The notes below the pieces were generated by a model, which searched no databases, was not told the origin of the DNA, and saw nothing but the letters and a program-made list of their open reading frames with translations. A stretch of 64,000 nt of DNA, taken from contig CAZEMR010000003.1 of the NCBI GenBank assembly GCA_964513465.1, positions 29,373 through 93,372 on the forward strand, read 5' to 3'. Positions 45,400-54,642 of the stretch are shown in pieces. Within the stretch, counting starts at the first letter, position 1. Every line of letters starts with the position of its first letter. The DNA is from CAZEMR01 sp964513465. Its GTDB lineage: Bacteria; Bacteroidota; Ignavibacteria; Kapaibacteriales; UBA2268. The position numbers and the translations under genes are program-made.

Positions 45400-46173
45400 A
45401 TGAAGCGCAGAATAACCAGATCGATCGTTCCTAATCTGTTCACCCTCGTCAATCTTTTCGCAGGGTTTACGGCGATCGTCCATATCGCGAACGGCGATTT
45501 TATGAAGGCGACCATCTTCATAATAATCGGCGCTGTGTTCGATATGCTCGACGGAGTGATGGCGCGGCTGATCAACTCCACCAGCGAATTCGGCGTCGAG
45601 CTCGATTCGCTCTGCGATGCCGTCTCGTTTGGCGTTGCGCCAGCGTTTATGCTCTATCAGGCGCATTTTTATCAATATGGCGAAAGCGGCATCCTGTTCG
45701 CCTCGCTGCCTGCGCTGGCGGGGGTTTCGCGGCTTGCGCGCTTCAACGTCGAGCTTGAAACATTCGACGACAAAATGTATTTCAAAGGCCTTCCGATTCC
45801 TTCCGGCGCGCTTATAATTATTTCATTTATAATGTTTTACGACAAGGGCGGTCTGCTGCCCCAGGGCTACGAGCCGCATATCTTCTTTGCTGTCAGCATC
45901 TTAACCTCGCTGGCGATGATCTCGCGGATCAGATTCGACAACCTGCCGCGCCCCACGAAAAAATCTTTCAAACAAAGGCCGGTCGTGTTCGTTTTATTCC
46001 TTGTCGGATTGGTCGCATCGATCGCAACGAAAGGAAAATTCATATTCCCTTTTTTATTGTTCTATCTGGTGGGCAGCAGCGTTCGTCATTTCATCGACTG
46101 GCTCAGAATCCGGCGCCAGCCCGAGGACGACATCGACGACACCCACGAAGACGAATCGGTGCCCTTTGAATGA
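45400..46173 (+). CDS. pssA: CDP-diacylglycerol-serine O-phosphatidyltransferase
   Basis: A 257-residue integral membrane CDP-alcohol phosphotransferase. The signature DGVMARLINSTSEFGVELDSLCD has the D-G-x2-A-R-x8-G-x3-D-x3-D spacing. About seven hydrophobic helices are visible, and the tail is acidic. It makes phosphatidylserine from CDP-diacylglycerol and serine, which Psd then decarboxylates. The 81-base gap after psd holds no terminator. Confidence 0.93.
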   Translation: MKRRITRSIVPNLFTLVNLFAGFTAIVHIANGDFMKATIFIIIGAVFDMLDGVMARLINSTSEFGVELDSLCDAVSFGVAPAFMLYQAHFYQYGESGILFASLPALAGVSRLARFNVELETFDDKMYFKGLPIPSGALIIISFIMFYDKGGLLPQGYEPHIFFAVSILTSLAMISRIRFDNLPRPTKKSFKQRPVVFVLFLVGLVASIATKGKFIFPFLLFYLVGSSVRHFIDWLRIRRQPEDDIDDTHEDESVPFE

Positions 46174-46207
46174 TTTTTATACATAATTATATATATTTCA
46201 GGAAATT

Positions 46208-46462
46208 ATGATGGCTAAATATCAGGCAAAAATCAAAATCACGCTCAGAAAAGACATCCTCGACGTGCAGGGCAAGACAGTAGAACACGCGCTGCATCAG
46301 ATCGGATTCGAAGCGCTAAGCGGCGTTCGAATGGGCAAATACGTGACTCTCGAAGTCGAGGCCGGCAATCAGGTCGAAGCAAAAAAAATGGTCGAGGAAG
46401 CCAGCGAAAAGCTTATCGCCAACCCGATCATCGAAGATTATGTTGTTACAATTGAAGAATAA
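46208..46462 (+). CDS. purS: Phosphoribosylformylglycinamidine synthase subunit PurS
   Basis: The 84-residue protein matches PurS, with KYQAKIKITLRKDILDVQGKTVEHAL, the GVRMGKYVTLEVE strand and a C-terminal NPIIEDYVV. It bridges PurL and PurQ in the FGAM synthase complex of purine synthesis. There are two adjacent ATG codons; the AGGAA at 46200-46204 is better spaced for the second one (46211). Confidence 0.93.
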   Translation: MMAKYQAKIKITLRKDILDVQGKTVEHALHQIGFEALSGVRMGKYVTLEVEAGNQVEAKKMVEEASEKLIANPIIEDYVVTIEE

Positions 46463-46480
46463 TCCGGAGAAATATATATC

Positions 46481-47167
46481 ATGAAATACGGAATAGTCGT
46501 CTTCCCCGGCTCCAACTGCGACCACGACGCGTGGTATGCCGCCAGACACAACACCGGCGCACCGGTAGAGATGCTCTGGCACAAGGACACATCGATACCC
46601 GCGGGGATAGACTGCATCATACTTCCCGGGGGATTTTCCTACGGGGATTACCTCCGCTGCGGCGCAATTGCGCGGTTTTCGCCCATTATGAGCGAGGTGA
46701 TCAAATTTGCCGAACGCGGCGGATATGTTCTCGGTATCTGCAATGGTTTTCAGATACTTACCGAGGCCGAGCTGCTTCCCGGAGCGTTGCTCCGCAATAA
46801 TTCCCTGCACTTCGTCTGCAAGGACGTTCACCTGAAAACATTGAATAATTCGACGGTATTTACGTCACAACTTAAAGAGGGCCAAATACTTCGGATTCCA
46901 GTGGCGCACGGCGAAGGAAATTACTTCGCGCGTCCCGACCAGATCGAAGAGCTCGAGAACAGCGGCCGCGTCATTTTCCGTTACTGCGATGAAAATGGAG
47001 AAGTTACACCCGAGGCAAATCCGAACGGCTCGATCAATAATATTGCGGGCATAATCAACAAGCGCGGCAATATACTGGGCATGATGCCCCATCCGGAGCG
47101 CTACTCGGACAAAATGCTCGGCTGCGCGGATGGAATTGCGATTTTCGAATCGCTGAACATAGCATAA
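46481..47167 (+). CDS. purQ: Phosphoribosylformylglycinamidine synthase subunit PurQ (glutaminase)
   Basis: This 228-residue class I glutamine amidotransferase opens with KYGIVVFPGSNCDHD. The GGFSYGDYLRCGAIARF motif and the nucleophile cysteine in LGICNGFQILTE follow. The His/Glu pair occurs in PHPERY. It provides ammonia to PurL for the fourth step of purine synthesis. It follows purS by 18 bases; purL is not in the window. Confidence 0.95.
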   Translation: MKYGIVVFPGSNCDHDAWYAARHNTGAPVEMLWHKDTSIPAGIDCIILPGGFSYGDYLRCGAIARFSPIMSEVIKFAERGGYVLGICNGFQILTEAELLPGALLRNNSLHFVCKDVHLKTLNNSTVFTSQLKEGQILRIPVAHGEGNYFARPDQIEELENSGRVIFRYCDENGEVTPEANPNGSINNIAGIINKRGNILGMMPHPERYSDKMLGCADGIAIFESLNIA

Positions 47168-47173
47168 TTTTCA

Positions 47174-47193
47174 AGACCTTACTAAATAGGTCT
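47174..47193 (+). other. Short hairpin between purQ and the first TatA-like gene
   Basis: AGACCT pairs with AGGTCT around an eight-base loop, seven bases after the purQ stop. There is no T run, so it may be a stabilising hairpin rather than a terminator. Confidence 0.3.
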
Positions 47194-47215
47194 AACATAT
47201 ATATTGGAGGTTGAA

Positions 47216-47392
47216 ATGGGCTTTCTACCTGGCGGAATGGAATGGGTACTAATCCTTTTGGCGATTCTTTTATTATTCGGAGCCAAAAAAATACCCGAAT
47301 TGATGAAGGGCCTCGGCTCCGGAATCAAGGAATTCAAAAAAGCGGCCGACACAGAGAACGACGATACAAAAAAAATCAACGACAATAAGTAA
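47216..47392 (+). CDS. TatA/E-type twin-arginine translocase protein, short form
   Basis: The start is the ATG at 47216, chosen because GGAGG at 47206-47210 precedes it at the right distance; the TTG upstream overlaps that site. The 58-residue product has one transmembrane helix (EWVLILLAILLLFGAKK), the FG hinge, the amphipathic helix IPELMKGLGSGIKEFKKA and a charged tail. This is the layout of TatA, the pore-forming part of the folded-protein exporter. tatC is not in the window. Confidence 0.88.
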   Translation: MGFLPGGMEWVLILLAILLLFGAKKIPELMKGLGSGIKEFKKAADTENDDTKKINDNK

Positions 47393-47419
47393 TATCAACG
47401 AATTCAGTAGTTTACAGCA

Positions 47420-47803
47420 ATGTTTGATATTGGCGGCGGAGAATTAATTCTGATCATCCTCGCAGTGCTGGTGCTTTTCGGGCCTAAAAAAATTCCCGAA
47501 ATTGCCCAGATGATCGGCAAGGGTGTTCAGCAGGTCAAAAAAGCGCAATCCCAATTCGAGACTCAGATGCGGGACATAGAGAAGGACGTCCGGTCCGCCG
47601 CCGAGGTCAAGCAGAAACCGATCGATCAATCCAAATCCGAACACGAAAAACAGGACACAAAGGAAACCACCTTCCCGCCAGCCAAAGGCCCTGAGGAAAC
47701 CGACGATCGCCCTGCTGATTCGAGCAAACACGGATTTACACCACGCAAACCCTCGAGGAGCATCGAGCATCCATCCGAAAATAATAACGACAACAATAAA
47801 TAA
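47420..47803 (+). CDS. TatA/TatB-type twin-arginine translocase protein, long form
   Basis: The 127-residue protein has the same helix-hinge-amphipathic-helix plan as the gene 27 bases upstream (LILIILAVLVLFGPKK, then IPEIAQMIGKGVQQVKKA). It has a longer charged C-terminal region of about 75 residues rich in K, E, D and P. The glutamate in the transmembrane segment (GGGELILI) and the longer tail make TatB the more likely role. A pair of TatA-like proteins with different tails fits a two-component TatA/TatB arrangement. Confidence 0.85.
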   Translation: MFDIGGGELILIILAVLVLFGPKKIPEIAQMIGKGVQQVKKAQSQFETQMRDIEKDVRSAAEVKQKPIDQSKSEHEKQDTKETTFPPAKGPEETDDRPADSSKHGFTPRKPSRSIEHPSENNNDNNK

Positions 47804-47815
47804 TACCGCGTCGTC

Positions 47816-49177
47816 ATGCTCAGCTATGCGAACGACAGATATCTCATTGAAAGTGAAAGCAATTCGCTCGATAATCTGATAAAAGATTTAACTCGCAAAA
47901 TCGAAACGGATGATACAAATTCATTTATAACGTTTTTGAGCGATTCGTCAATTTTTAAATTCGGGCGACCACCACGCACGCTCGAAGGAATGGCCATTGC
48001 CATCAAAGATAATATTTCGACCACCCAATTCGACACAACCTGCGCTTCAGAGATGCTGCGCGGATACCGCCCGTCCTATGACGCGACGGCGGTCCGCAGG
48101 CTTCGGGATGCCGGCGCAATCATTATCGGCAAGACTAATATGGACGAATTTGCGATGGGATGCGCCAGCCGGAACTCCGCATTCGGAGCTGTCTCCCACC
48201 CTGTTTTTGATGACCATTCGCCAGGCGGATCATCGGGCGGATCGGCAGCGGCGGTGGCCGGAGGTATGTGCCACGCGGCACTCGGAAGCGACAGCGGAGG
48301 CTCGGTGCGCCAGCCCGCTTCCCTCTGCGGGGTATGCGGATTTCGGCCGACTTATGGTCGGCTTTCGCGGTATGGGCTGATCGCGTTTGCTTCGTCGCTT
48401 GATCAGATCGGGATAATCGCACCGGATATGGATACTATTCAGCGGGTTTTTGATGTGATTAAGGGGCATGATGAAAACGACTTGACATCGCTATTTAAAA
48501 GCATTAATTTCCAATCATTTAACATGTGCGACTTAAGAATTGGATATATTCCGGTTGATAATCAAATATGCTCGCCGGTTATTGCTATGGCCTATGAAAA
48601 TGCAATTAATAATATCATGAAGAATAATGATTGTAGCCAAATTCATGATAATATAAATACTTATGCGCTTCCGGCATATCATATAATTTCGGCGGCAGAG
48701 GCCTCGTCCAATCTGGCGCGGTATGACGGCATTCGCTTTGGAGGATCGTCATCTCCATATGATTCAGAATTTTACGAGCTGATACGAACGCGACGCTTCG
48801 GCGATGAAGTGAAGCGGCGGATTATGCTCGGCACGTTTGCCTTATCTCAGGAGAACGCACAGCGCTATTTCCATAAGGCACAAGCTGTTAGGCGGATGAT
48901 CTCAGATATATATATAAAGGTATTCCGCGAACATGATATAATTATTTCGCCCACTGTGCCTATTGAAACAATCAAAAATTGCGATTCGAATAACAATGTA
49001 AATATATATAATTCAGACTATTACACAGCCGGGCCTTCGCTGGCGGGGCTGCCGGCGGTGACCATCCCCATAGATTCCGGCAGGGGCTTTGCGGGGCTGC
49101 AGATCATCGGCACGCGAATGAGTGATGAAGTATTGCTCGAAACAGCGAAAAATATACTGGAAATTGTCTCAGCTTAA
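47816..49177 (+). CDS. gatA: Aspartyl/glutamyl-tRNA amidotransferase subunit A
   Basis: The 453-residue amidase-signature protein has the catalytic lysine in AIAIKDNI and the serine pair in GGSSGGSAAAVAGGMCHAALGSDSGGSVRQPAS. GFRPTYGRLSRYGLIAFASSLDQIG is a GatA-specific stretch. It supplies ammonia for converting Glu-tRNA(Gln) or Asp-tRNA(Asn). It is slightly shorter than the common 480-490 residues. gatB and gatC are not adjacent. It follows the Tat-like gene by 12 bases. Confidence 0.92.
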   Translation: MLSYANDRYLIESESNSLDNLIKDLTRKIETDDTNSFITFLSDSSIFKFGRPPRTLEGMAIAIKDNISTTQFDTTCASEMLRGYRPSYDATAVRRLRDAGAIIIGKTNMDEFAMGCASRNSAFGAVSHPVFDDHSPGGSSGGSAAAVAGGMCHAALGSDSGGSVRQPASLCGVCGFRPTYGRLSRYGLIAFASSLDQIGIIAPDMDTIQRVFDVIKGHDENDLTSLFKSINFQSFNMCDLRIGYIPVDNQICSPVIAMAYENAINNIMKNNDCSQIHDNINTYALPAYHIISAAEASSNLARYDGIRFGGSSSPYDSEFYELIRTRRFGDEVKRRIMLGTFALSQENAQRYFHKAQAVRRMISDIYIKVFREHDIIISPTVPIETIKNCDSNNNVNIYNSDYYTAGPSLAGLPAVTIPIDSGRGFAGLQIIGTRMSDEVLLETAKNILEIVSA

Positions 49178-49189
49178 TGCGGTATTTAA

Positions 49190-50134
49190 TTGAAAAACAA
49201 ACACTTAATAATCATCAACCCAATGTCAGGAGTAAGAAAGACACTCCGCGATAAGTCATTGATAAATAATGCTTTATCTAAAATCCCAGGCAATCCGGAG
49301 ATTGTTTATACCGAGCGCAGGCTTCATGCCGTTGAAATTGCTAAGACTTACGTAGAGCGCGGCTGCCGCCGCATTATAGTTGTGGGCGGCGACGGCACAC
49401 TCAACGAAGCGGTCAATGGAATCTTCGCGCAGGAGTCCTGCGATCCGACCGAGGTCACGATCGGGATTATGCCGGTCGGCACTGGCAACGACTGGCGCCG
49501 GATTTATAACATTCCGCCGGATTATCAAAAGGCAGTGGATATCATATTGAAAAACAAGACAGTTATGCAGGATGTGGGCATAGTTAAATATTTCGAGGAC
49601 GACGACCCAAAAATCCGATATTTCGCGAATGTTGCGGGCATTGGCTTCGACGCCCGGGTAGCACGACGGGTGAATATCGCAAAAGAGCGCGGTCGCGGCG
49701 GCAAACTCACATATATCAAGCATTTAGTCGCATCACTTATTAACACAAAAGCACGGGATTGCATTATTGATGTCGATGGAAATTCTTTTGCAACCAAAAC
49801 ATTTTCGATGAGTGTAGGGATCGGTAAATTCAATGGTGGTGGGATTTTACAGCTTCCTCACGCTATTCCCGACGGTGGCTTATTATCGGCGACATTAATC
49901 GGCGCTCTCGGAAAATTCGAGATTATAATGAATATCCATCGCATATTCGACGGAAGCATTCTGAAAATATCTAAGGTTAAGGCTTTGAAAGGCAAAGAGA
50001 TACGATTCGACAGCGATGAAATATTTCTGCTCGAAGCCGACGGTGAGACGCTTGGGCATAGCCCCTTCAGCTTCGGGATTATTCCCCGGGCGCTTCGTGC
50101 ATTTTCGGACGACGCCAATCCGTACATAACTTAA
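49190..50134 (+). CDS. Diacylglycerol kinase-like lipid kinase
   Basis: The start codon is TTG at 49190; the ATG just upstream is in another frame. The 314-residue product has the family motifs IINPMSG near residue 9, GGDGTLNEAVNGI near 66 and MPVGTGNDWRR near 94. A later EADGE and a GKFNGGG stretch are also present. YegS/DagK-type enzymes phosphorylate diacylglycerol or related lipids at the membrane. It ends the long plus-strand run that starts at psd and contains the phospholipid genes. Confidence 0.88.
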   Translation: MKNKHLIIINPMSGVRKTLRDKSLINNALSKIPGNPEIVYTERRLHAVEIAKTYVERGCRRIIVVGGDGTLNEAVNGIFAQESCDPTEVTIGIMPVGTGNDWRRIYNIPPDYQKAVDIILKNKTVMQDVGIVKYFEDDDPKIRYFANVAGIGFDARVARRVNIAKERGRGGKLTYIKHLVASLINTKARDCIIDVDGNSFATKTFSMSVGIGKFNGGGILQLPHAIPDGGLLSATLIGALGKFEIIMNIHRIFDGSILKISKVKALKGKEIRFDSDEIFLLEADGETLGHSPFSFGIIPRALRAFSDDANPYIT

Positions 50135-50154
50135 TTTTCAATTATTTATATATA

Positions 50155-50523
50155 TTATCTGAGAGTGCGGATTGCGATGAGGTGGATTGTCACCCCGATT
50201 GCGATTACTATAAGAATTATTTTCAGCCAGAGGAGGTTGGCAACTTCGAATACGGAATAAAGTATTGTTCCCCATAAAATAAATATGGTAAGCCCTTTTA
50301 ATTTCAGTGATATGCCGCGCTGCTCGCGATAGTTTATAATAAACGGCCCGAGGTATTTATTATTTATAAGCCATGCATACATCCGGTCGGATCCCCTAAG
50401 GAAGCAGGCTGCGGCCAGCAGCAGGAATGGTGTGGTCGGCAGCAGTGGTATAAAAATCCCCAAAGCTCCGAGCCCGACGAAAAATGTTCCGAGTGCAGAC
50501 ATAGCTAACTTTTTTATTTTCAT
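50155..50523 (-). CDS. DUF454 (YbaN) family inner-membrane protein
   Basis: At 122 residues it has the DUF454 pattern: LGALGIFIPLLPTTPFLLLAAACFLRGSDR in the first half, then NNKYLGPFIINYRE and two further hydrophobic segments. It should be an inner-membrane protein with three or four helices. The function of the family is not established. It converges on the lipid kinase with 20 bases between. Confidence 0.87.
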   Translation of the reverse strand: MKIKKLAMSALGTFFVGLGALGIFIPLLPTTPFLLLAAACFLRGSDRMYAWLINNKYLGPFIINYREQRGISLKLKGLTIFILWGTILYSVFEVANLLWLKIILIVIAIGVTIHLIAIRTLR

Positions 50524-50639
50524 ATATTATTAATTAATATTATTTTTATTCCTGAACGAACCTTTCTATCTTGACATTCTCTCGACTGACAATAATAAGA
50601 AATTGAACTGAATTATTTTTAAATATATTGAGGATTTTT

Positions 50640-53189
50640 ATGAAACCTGTTCATAGTTTCGTTGTGAGCGCGCGATTGCCCGAACGAATCGCCAGGCTTA
50701 AAGAACTTTGCTATAACTACTGGTGGTGCTGGAATACGGAATCGAAGGAACTGTTTATCCGCATGAACCGGACGCTGTGGGACGAAGTAAACCACAATCC
50801 GGTGCTGTTTATCAATAAAATTCCGCAGGAATCGCTGCAAAAGCTGGCCGAACAGTCGGAATTCGTGCATTTTCTGGACTTTGTCTATCGCCGCTATGAG
50901 GATTATATGAAGGCGCAGACCTGGTTTGCGGAGCATTCGCACAATCCGAAGGAAGCGATCGCATATTTCAGCATGGAATATGGTATAAACGAGAGCCTGC
51001 CTGTGTATTCGGGCGGTCTGGGAGTGCTTGCGGGCGATCATATGAAATCGGCCAGCGATCTCGGGCTGCCGATGGTCGGGGTCGGTCTGATTTATCAGCA
51101 GGGCTATTTCCGGCAATATCTGACGCAAAATGGCTGGCAGAATGAATTTTATGAATATAATGATTTCTTTTCGATGCCGCTGACTTTGATGAAGCAGGAC
51201 AATGGCGATCCGATTATTATCGACGTCGATCTCCCCTTCGGCAAGGCGTTTGCGCAGATTTGGAAGCTGAATATCGGGCGTATTCATTTGTATTATCTGG
51301 ATACGAATATCGAGCAGAATTCGAATGAGGAATATCGCAATATCACCGACCAGCTATACGGCGGCACCCGCGAAACACGCATCCAGCAGGAGGTGCTGCT
51401 CGGAATCGGTGGAATGCGGGCGCTGAAGGCGCTGGGGATCGATCCGGCGGTGGTGCATATCAACGAGGGGCACGCGGCTTTCGCTTTGCTGGAACGAACA
51501 AAGATGTTTATGGAGAAATTCGGTCTCGACTTTATGGCCGCAAAGCAGATAACCCGCGCAAGCTCTGTGTTCACGACTCATACGCCGGTGCCAGCCGGAA
51601 ATGAAGCATTCAGTCAGGACAGGCTCGACAGGTATCTGGCCAGTTATTCGGATTCGCTGGGAATTGATCGCAATTATTTTAAAAAATTGGGACTTATCGG
51701 CGATTACAATCCTGACGAACCTTTTTCGATGACGGTGCTCGGCCTTAAGCTGACTTCTTTCCATAATGGCGTCAGCAAGCTGCACGGCAAGGTGGCGCGT
51801 AATATGTGGCACCAGATATGGAAATGCTTCCCGGCCGAAGAGGTGCCGATCAGATATATAACCAATGGAATCCATACTAATTCCTGGGTGGCGCGCGATT
51901 TCGGCGAGCTGTATGACCGCTATCTTGGCCCGAACTGGCGCACTGATACTGACAATCAGGAGGTATGGGATCAGATCGATAATATACCCAACGAGGAATT
52001 ATGGCGCGAAAAACAGCGGCGGCGTGTCCGGCTGGTGCTTTTCGCAAGGGAATATCTCAAAAAAAATCAGAAGGGATATCTGCTGCCGAATCAAATGGGG
52101 AATATCAATGAATTTCTCGATCCGGACGCGCTGACGATCGGCTTTGCGCGGCGATTCGCAACATATAAACGCGCGCTGATGATTTTTACCGATATGGAGA
52201 AACTTGCTAAAATAATGAAAGACCCCGACCGACCGGTGCAGCTCATACTTTCCGGTAAAGCCCATCCACACGACCAGCAGGGCAAAGAGGTTATACAGAG
52301 TATTATCCAGAAAGTCCGCGCATACGACCTCGAAAAGCATGTCGTTTTCCTCGAGGACTATGATATGGACATCGCCCGCTATATGGTCAAGGGCTGCGAC
52401 GTATGGCTGAATAATCCGATCCGGCCAATGGAGGCCAGCGGCACCAGCGGTATGAAAGCGGCGCTCAATGGTACTCTGAACTTCAGCGTGCCCGACGGCT
52501 GGTGGGACGAGGCCTACGACGGCACCAACGGCTTCGCAATCGGCGAGGGCGAGATGTATTCCAATCCCGAAGAGCAGGACATAATCGAATCGCAGGCGCT
52601 TTACGACATACTCGCGCAGGTGATCGTGCCAATGTTCTACGAACGCGGCGCAAATCGCGCTCCCGACACATGGATTCAGTTTATGAAAAACTCAATCCGG
52701 ACAATCGCGGGACGCTTCTCGACGCATCGTATGCTTAAAGAATACTGCACGGAATTCTATTTCCCTGCGGCTGAAAGATATAAATCATTCATGAAGGATA
52801 ATGCCCGTCTGGCCAATGACTTCCGGTACTGGAAGCAGAAAGTCCGCGACAACTGGTCGTTGCTGGAGATAATCGACGTATCGCACAAGAACGACGGCGA
52901 AATCTATCCCGGCAAGAAAATCGGAGTATCGGCGATTGTTTCGCTTGGCAAACTTACGCCCGAGGACGTCGTGGTGCAGGTTTACTACGGCGCGGTCGAT
53001 CCGCATAAGGAATTGACCGAAGCAACCGAAAAATCTCTGCATTTGGTCAAATCCGAGGGAGACTATCATTATTTCGAAGGCGAATACGAATGTCCGGATA
53101 CCGGAATGCAGGGCTTTACGGTGCGGGTGCTGCCTTCGCATCCGCTGTTGGTCGAGCCTTCGGAGATGTATCTCTGCCTCTGGGCATAA
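50640..53189 (+). CDS. glgP: Alpha-glucan (glycogen) phosphorylase
   Basis: I start at the ATG at 50640, with GAGGA at 50630-50634, rather than the TTG at 50628. The 849-residue enzyme opens with a DUF3417-type domain (LKELCYNYWWCWNTES) and then YFSMEYGINESLPVYSGGLGVLAGDH. Later motifs are HINEGHAAF, FTTHTPVPAGNEAF, GFARRFATYKRA and the pyridoxal-phosphate lysine motif EASGTSGMKAALNG. It releases glucose 1-phosphate from glycogen or maltodextrins. The length and N-terminus match the bacterial and archaeal alpha-glucan phosphorylase branch rather than E. coli GlgP. No other glycogen gene is adjacent. Confidence 0.93.
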   Translation: MKPVHSFVVSARLPERIARLKELCYNYWWCWNTESKELFIRMNRTLWDEVNHNPVLFINKIPQESLQKLAEQSEFVHFLDFVYRRYEDYMKAQTWFAEHSHNPKEAIAYFSMEYGINESLPVYSGGLGVLAGDHMKSASDLGLPMVGVGLIYQQGYFRQYLTQNGWQNEFYEYNDFFSMPLTLMKQDNGDPIIIDVDLPFGKAFAQIWKLNIGRIHLYYLDTNIEQNSNEEYRNITDQLYGGTRETRIQQEVLLGIGGMRALKALGIDPAVVHINEGHAAFALLERTKMFMEKFGLDFMAAKQITRASSVFTTHTPVPAGNEAFSQDRLDRYLASYSDSLGIDRNYFKKLGLIGDYNPDEPFSMTVLGLKLTSFHNGVSKLHGKVARNMWHQIWKCFPAEEVPIRYITNGIHTNSWVARDFGELYDRYLGPNWRTDTDNQEVWDQIDNIPNEELWREKQRRRVRLVLFAREYLKKNQKGYLLPNQMGNINEFLDPDALTIGFARRFATYKRALMIFTDMEKLAKIMKDPDRPVQLILSGKAHPHDQQGKEVIQSIIQKVRAYDLEKHVVFLEDYDMDIARYMVKGCDVWLNNPIRPMEASGTSGMKAALNGTLNFSVPDGWWDEAYDGTNGFAIGEGEMYSNPEEQDIIESQALYDILAQVIVPMFYERGANRAPDTWIQFMKNSIRTIAGRFSTHRMLKEYCTEFYFPAAERYKSFMKDNARLANDFRYWKQKVRDNWSLLEIIDVSHKNDGEIYPGKKIGVSAIVSLGKLTPEDVVVQVYYGAVDPHKELTEATEKSLHLVKSEGDYHYFEGEYECPDTGMQGFTVRVLPSHPLLVEPSEMYLCLWA

Positions 53190-53225
53190 ATATATAATGC
53201 AATAATATATTTTTGCTAAAATTCA

Positions 53226-53265
53226 AAAAGCCGTCGGAGTTCGCACCCGGACGGCTTTTCTTTTT
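53226..53265. terminator. Bidirectional terminator between glgP and the aminotransferase gene
   Basis: AAAAGCCGTC pairs with GACGGCTTTT over ten bases around a 14-base loop, followed by further T. It lies between two converging genes and can serve both. Confidence 0.75.
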
Positions 53266-53281
53266 GAATAATTCAAAGAAA

Positions 53282-54448
53282 TTATTTCTTAATAAATTTC
53301 TTAATGGTCTCGACGACGTATCCGATTTGCTCTTCGGTCAGCTCGGGATATATTGGCAGTGCAATCGTCTCGACCGAAAGGCGGTTTGCAACCGGGAATT
53401 CGGAATCGCTCTGGTCGAGGCCTGCGAAGCATTCCTGACGATGGAAGGGCACGGGATAGTAAATCTCGGTGCCGATTTCGCTTTTGCCGAGGAAGTCGCG
53501 AAGCTCGTCGCGGTTTTCGACCCGGACGATGTACTGATTATATATATGATAATTCTTCGCGCCGCTGTCTTCATAAAGCGCTTCGGGAAGCAGCACGCGA
53601 TTGTTCGGATCGAAGTCCGTGGCGCCGGTTGATTCGGCGAGTCCGGCGGCGATGAATAGTTCGTTATATTTATTCGCATTGCGGCGGCGGGCTTCGTGCC
53701 AGTAATCGAGGTGCGGGAATTTGGCCATAAGCACTGCGGCCTGCAGCGCGTCGAGCCGGAAATTGCCTCCCACGAATTTATGATGATATTTCGGGTGCAT
53801 ACCATGATTGCGCATCTGCAGCAGCTTTTCGGCAAGCGCTTCGTCCTGGGTGGTGACCAGTCCCCCGTCGCCGAATCCGCCGAGATTCTTTGTCGGATAG
53901 AACGAGAAGCATCCCATTGTGCCCATCGATCCCGCCGGGCGGCCGTCGCTATACTGGGCGCCGATTGCCTGGGCAGCGTCCTCGATAACGGGGATGTCGT
54001 GCATTTTGGCAATTCGCAGGATTGCGTCCATATCGGCGGACTGACCATAGAGGTGCACCGGGATTATCGCTTTTGTGCGCTCATTGATGTGCGGCTCGAT
54101 CAGCCCGGGATTGATATTGAAGCTGACGGGGTCGCTATCGACGAATACGGGCTTTGCGCAAAGCCGCGAAACCACGCCTGCGGTGGCAAAGAATGAATAT
54201 GTGGGCAGAATCACCTCGTCGCCGGGGCCGACACCGAGGGCCATAAGCGCAGTCAGCAGTGCGTCGGTGCCGCTCGAAACGCCAATCGCATGAGCTGCGC
54301 CGGAATACGCGGCGAGAGTTTTTTCGAGTTCTGCGACTTTGGGGCCAAGCACCAGCATCTGAGTTTCGGCTACTTCGATCATTGCCGGTTCGATCTGGTC
54401 TTTAAGCTCGGCGTATTGCGCTCTGAGGTCTAACAGGGGTACTTTCAT
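53282..54448 (-). CDS. DegT/DnrJ/EryC1/StrS family aminotransferase
   Basis: I take the ATG at 54448 (MKVPLLDLRAQYAEL) because it matches the usual family N-terminus and follows a GAGGA; a start 15 bases upstream is also possible. The roughly 388-residue PLP enzyme has GVSSGTDALLTALMALGVGPGDEVILP, PVHLYGQ, IEDAAQAIGA and the PLP lysine in FSFYPTKNLGGFGDGG. It should make an amino sugar nucleotide for surface polysaccharide or glycoprotein. No other sugar genes are adjacent, so the exact sugar is unknown. Confidence 0.92.
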   Translation of the reverse strand: MKVPLLDLRAQYAELKDQIEPAMIEVAETQMLVLGPKVAELEKTLAAYSGAAHAIGVSSGTDALLTALMALGVGPGDEVILPTYSFFATAGVVSRLCAKPVFVDSDPVSFNINPGLIEPHINERTKAIIPVHLYGQSADMDAILRIAKMHDIPVIEDAAQAIGAQYSDGRPAGSMGTMGCFSFYPTKNLGGFGDGGLVTTQDEALAEKLLQMRNHGMHPKYHHKFVGGNFRLDALQAAVLMAKFPHLDYWHEARRRNANKYNELFIAAGLAESTGATDFDPNNRVLLPEALYEDSGAKNYHIYNQYIVRVENRDELRDFLGKSEIGTEIYYPVPFHRQECFAGLDQSDSEFPVANRLSVETIALPIYPELTEEQIGYVVETIKKFIKK

Positions 54449-54561
54449 TTTCCTCGCTTTCATATTTGATTGGAATACATATTTAATGCAAAATACAAAG
54501 TTAATACAAAATTCGGGTAAAGGAAAATATTTCCGCGGGCTGGGTGTATATACATATATTT

Positions 54562-54593
54562 TTTGGATTAGACTATATTTTGGGCTAATTTTG
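54562..54593 (+). promoter_or_regulatory. Bacteroidota-type promoter for gcvPA
   Basis: TTTG at 54562-54565 and TAATTTTG at 54586-54593 are 20 bases apart, the same arrangement as upstream of tRNA-Leu. Transcription should begin near 54600. A GGAG precedes the gcvPA ATG. Confidence 0.5.
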
Positions 54594-54642
54594 TATGTTT
54601 AGCTATGATTTATTAAAGGTTTAATTTACCATCGGAGAAATA

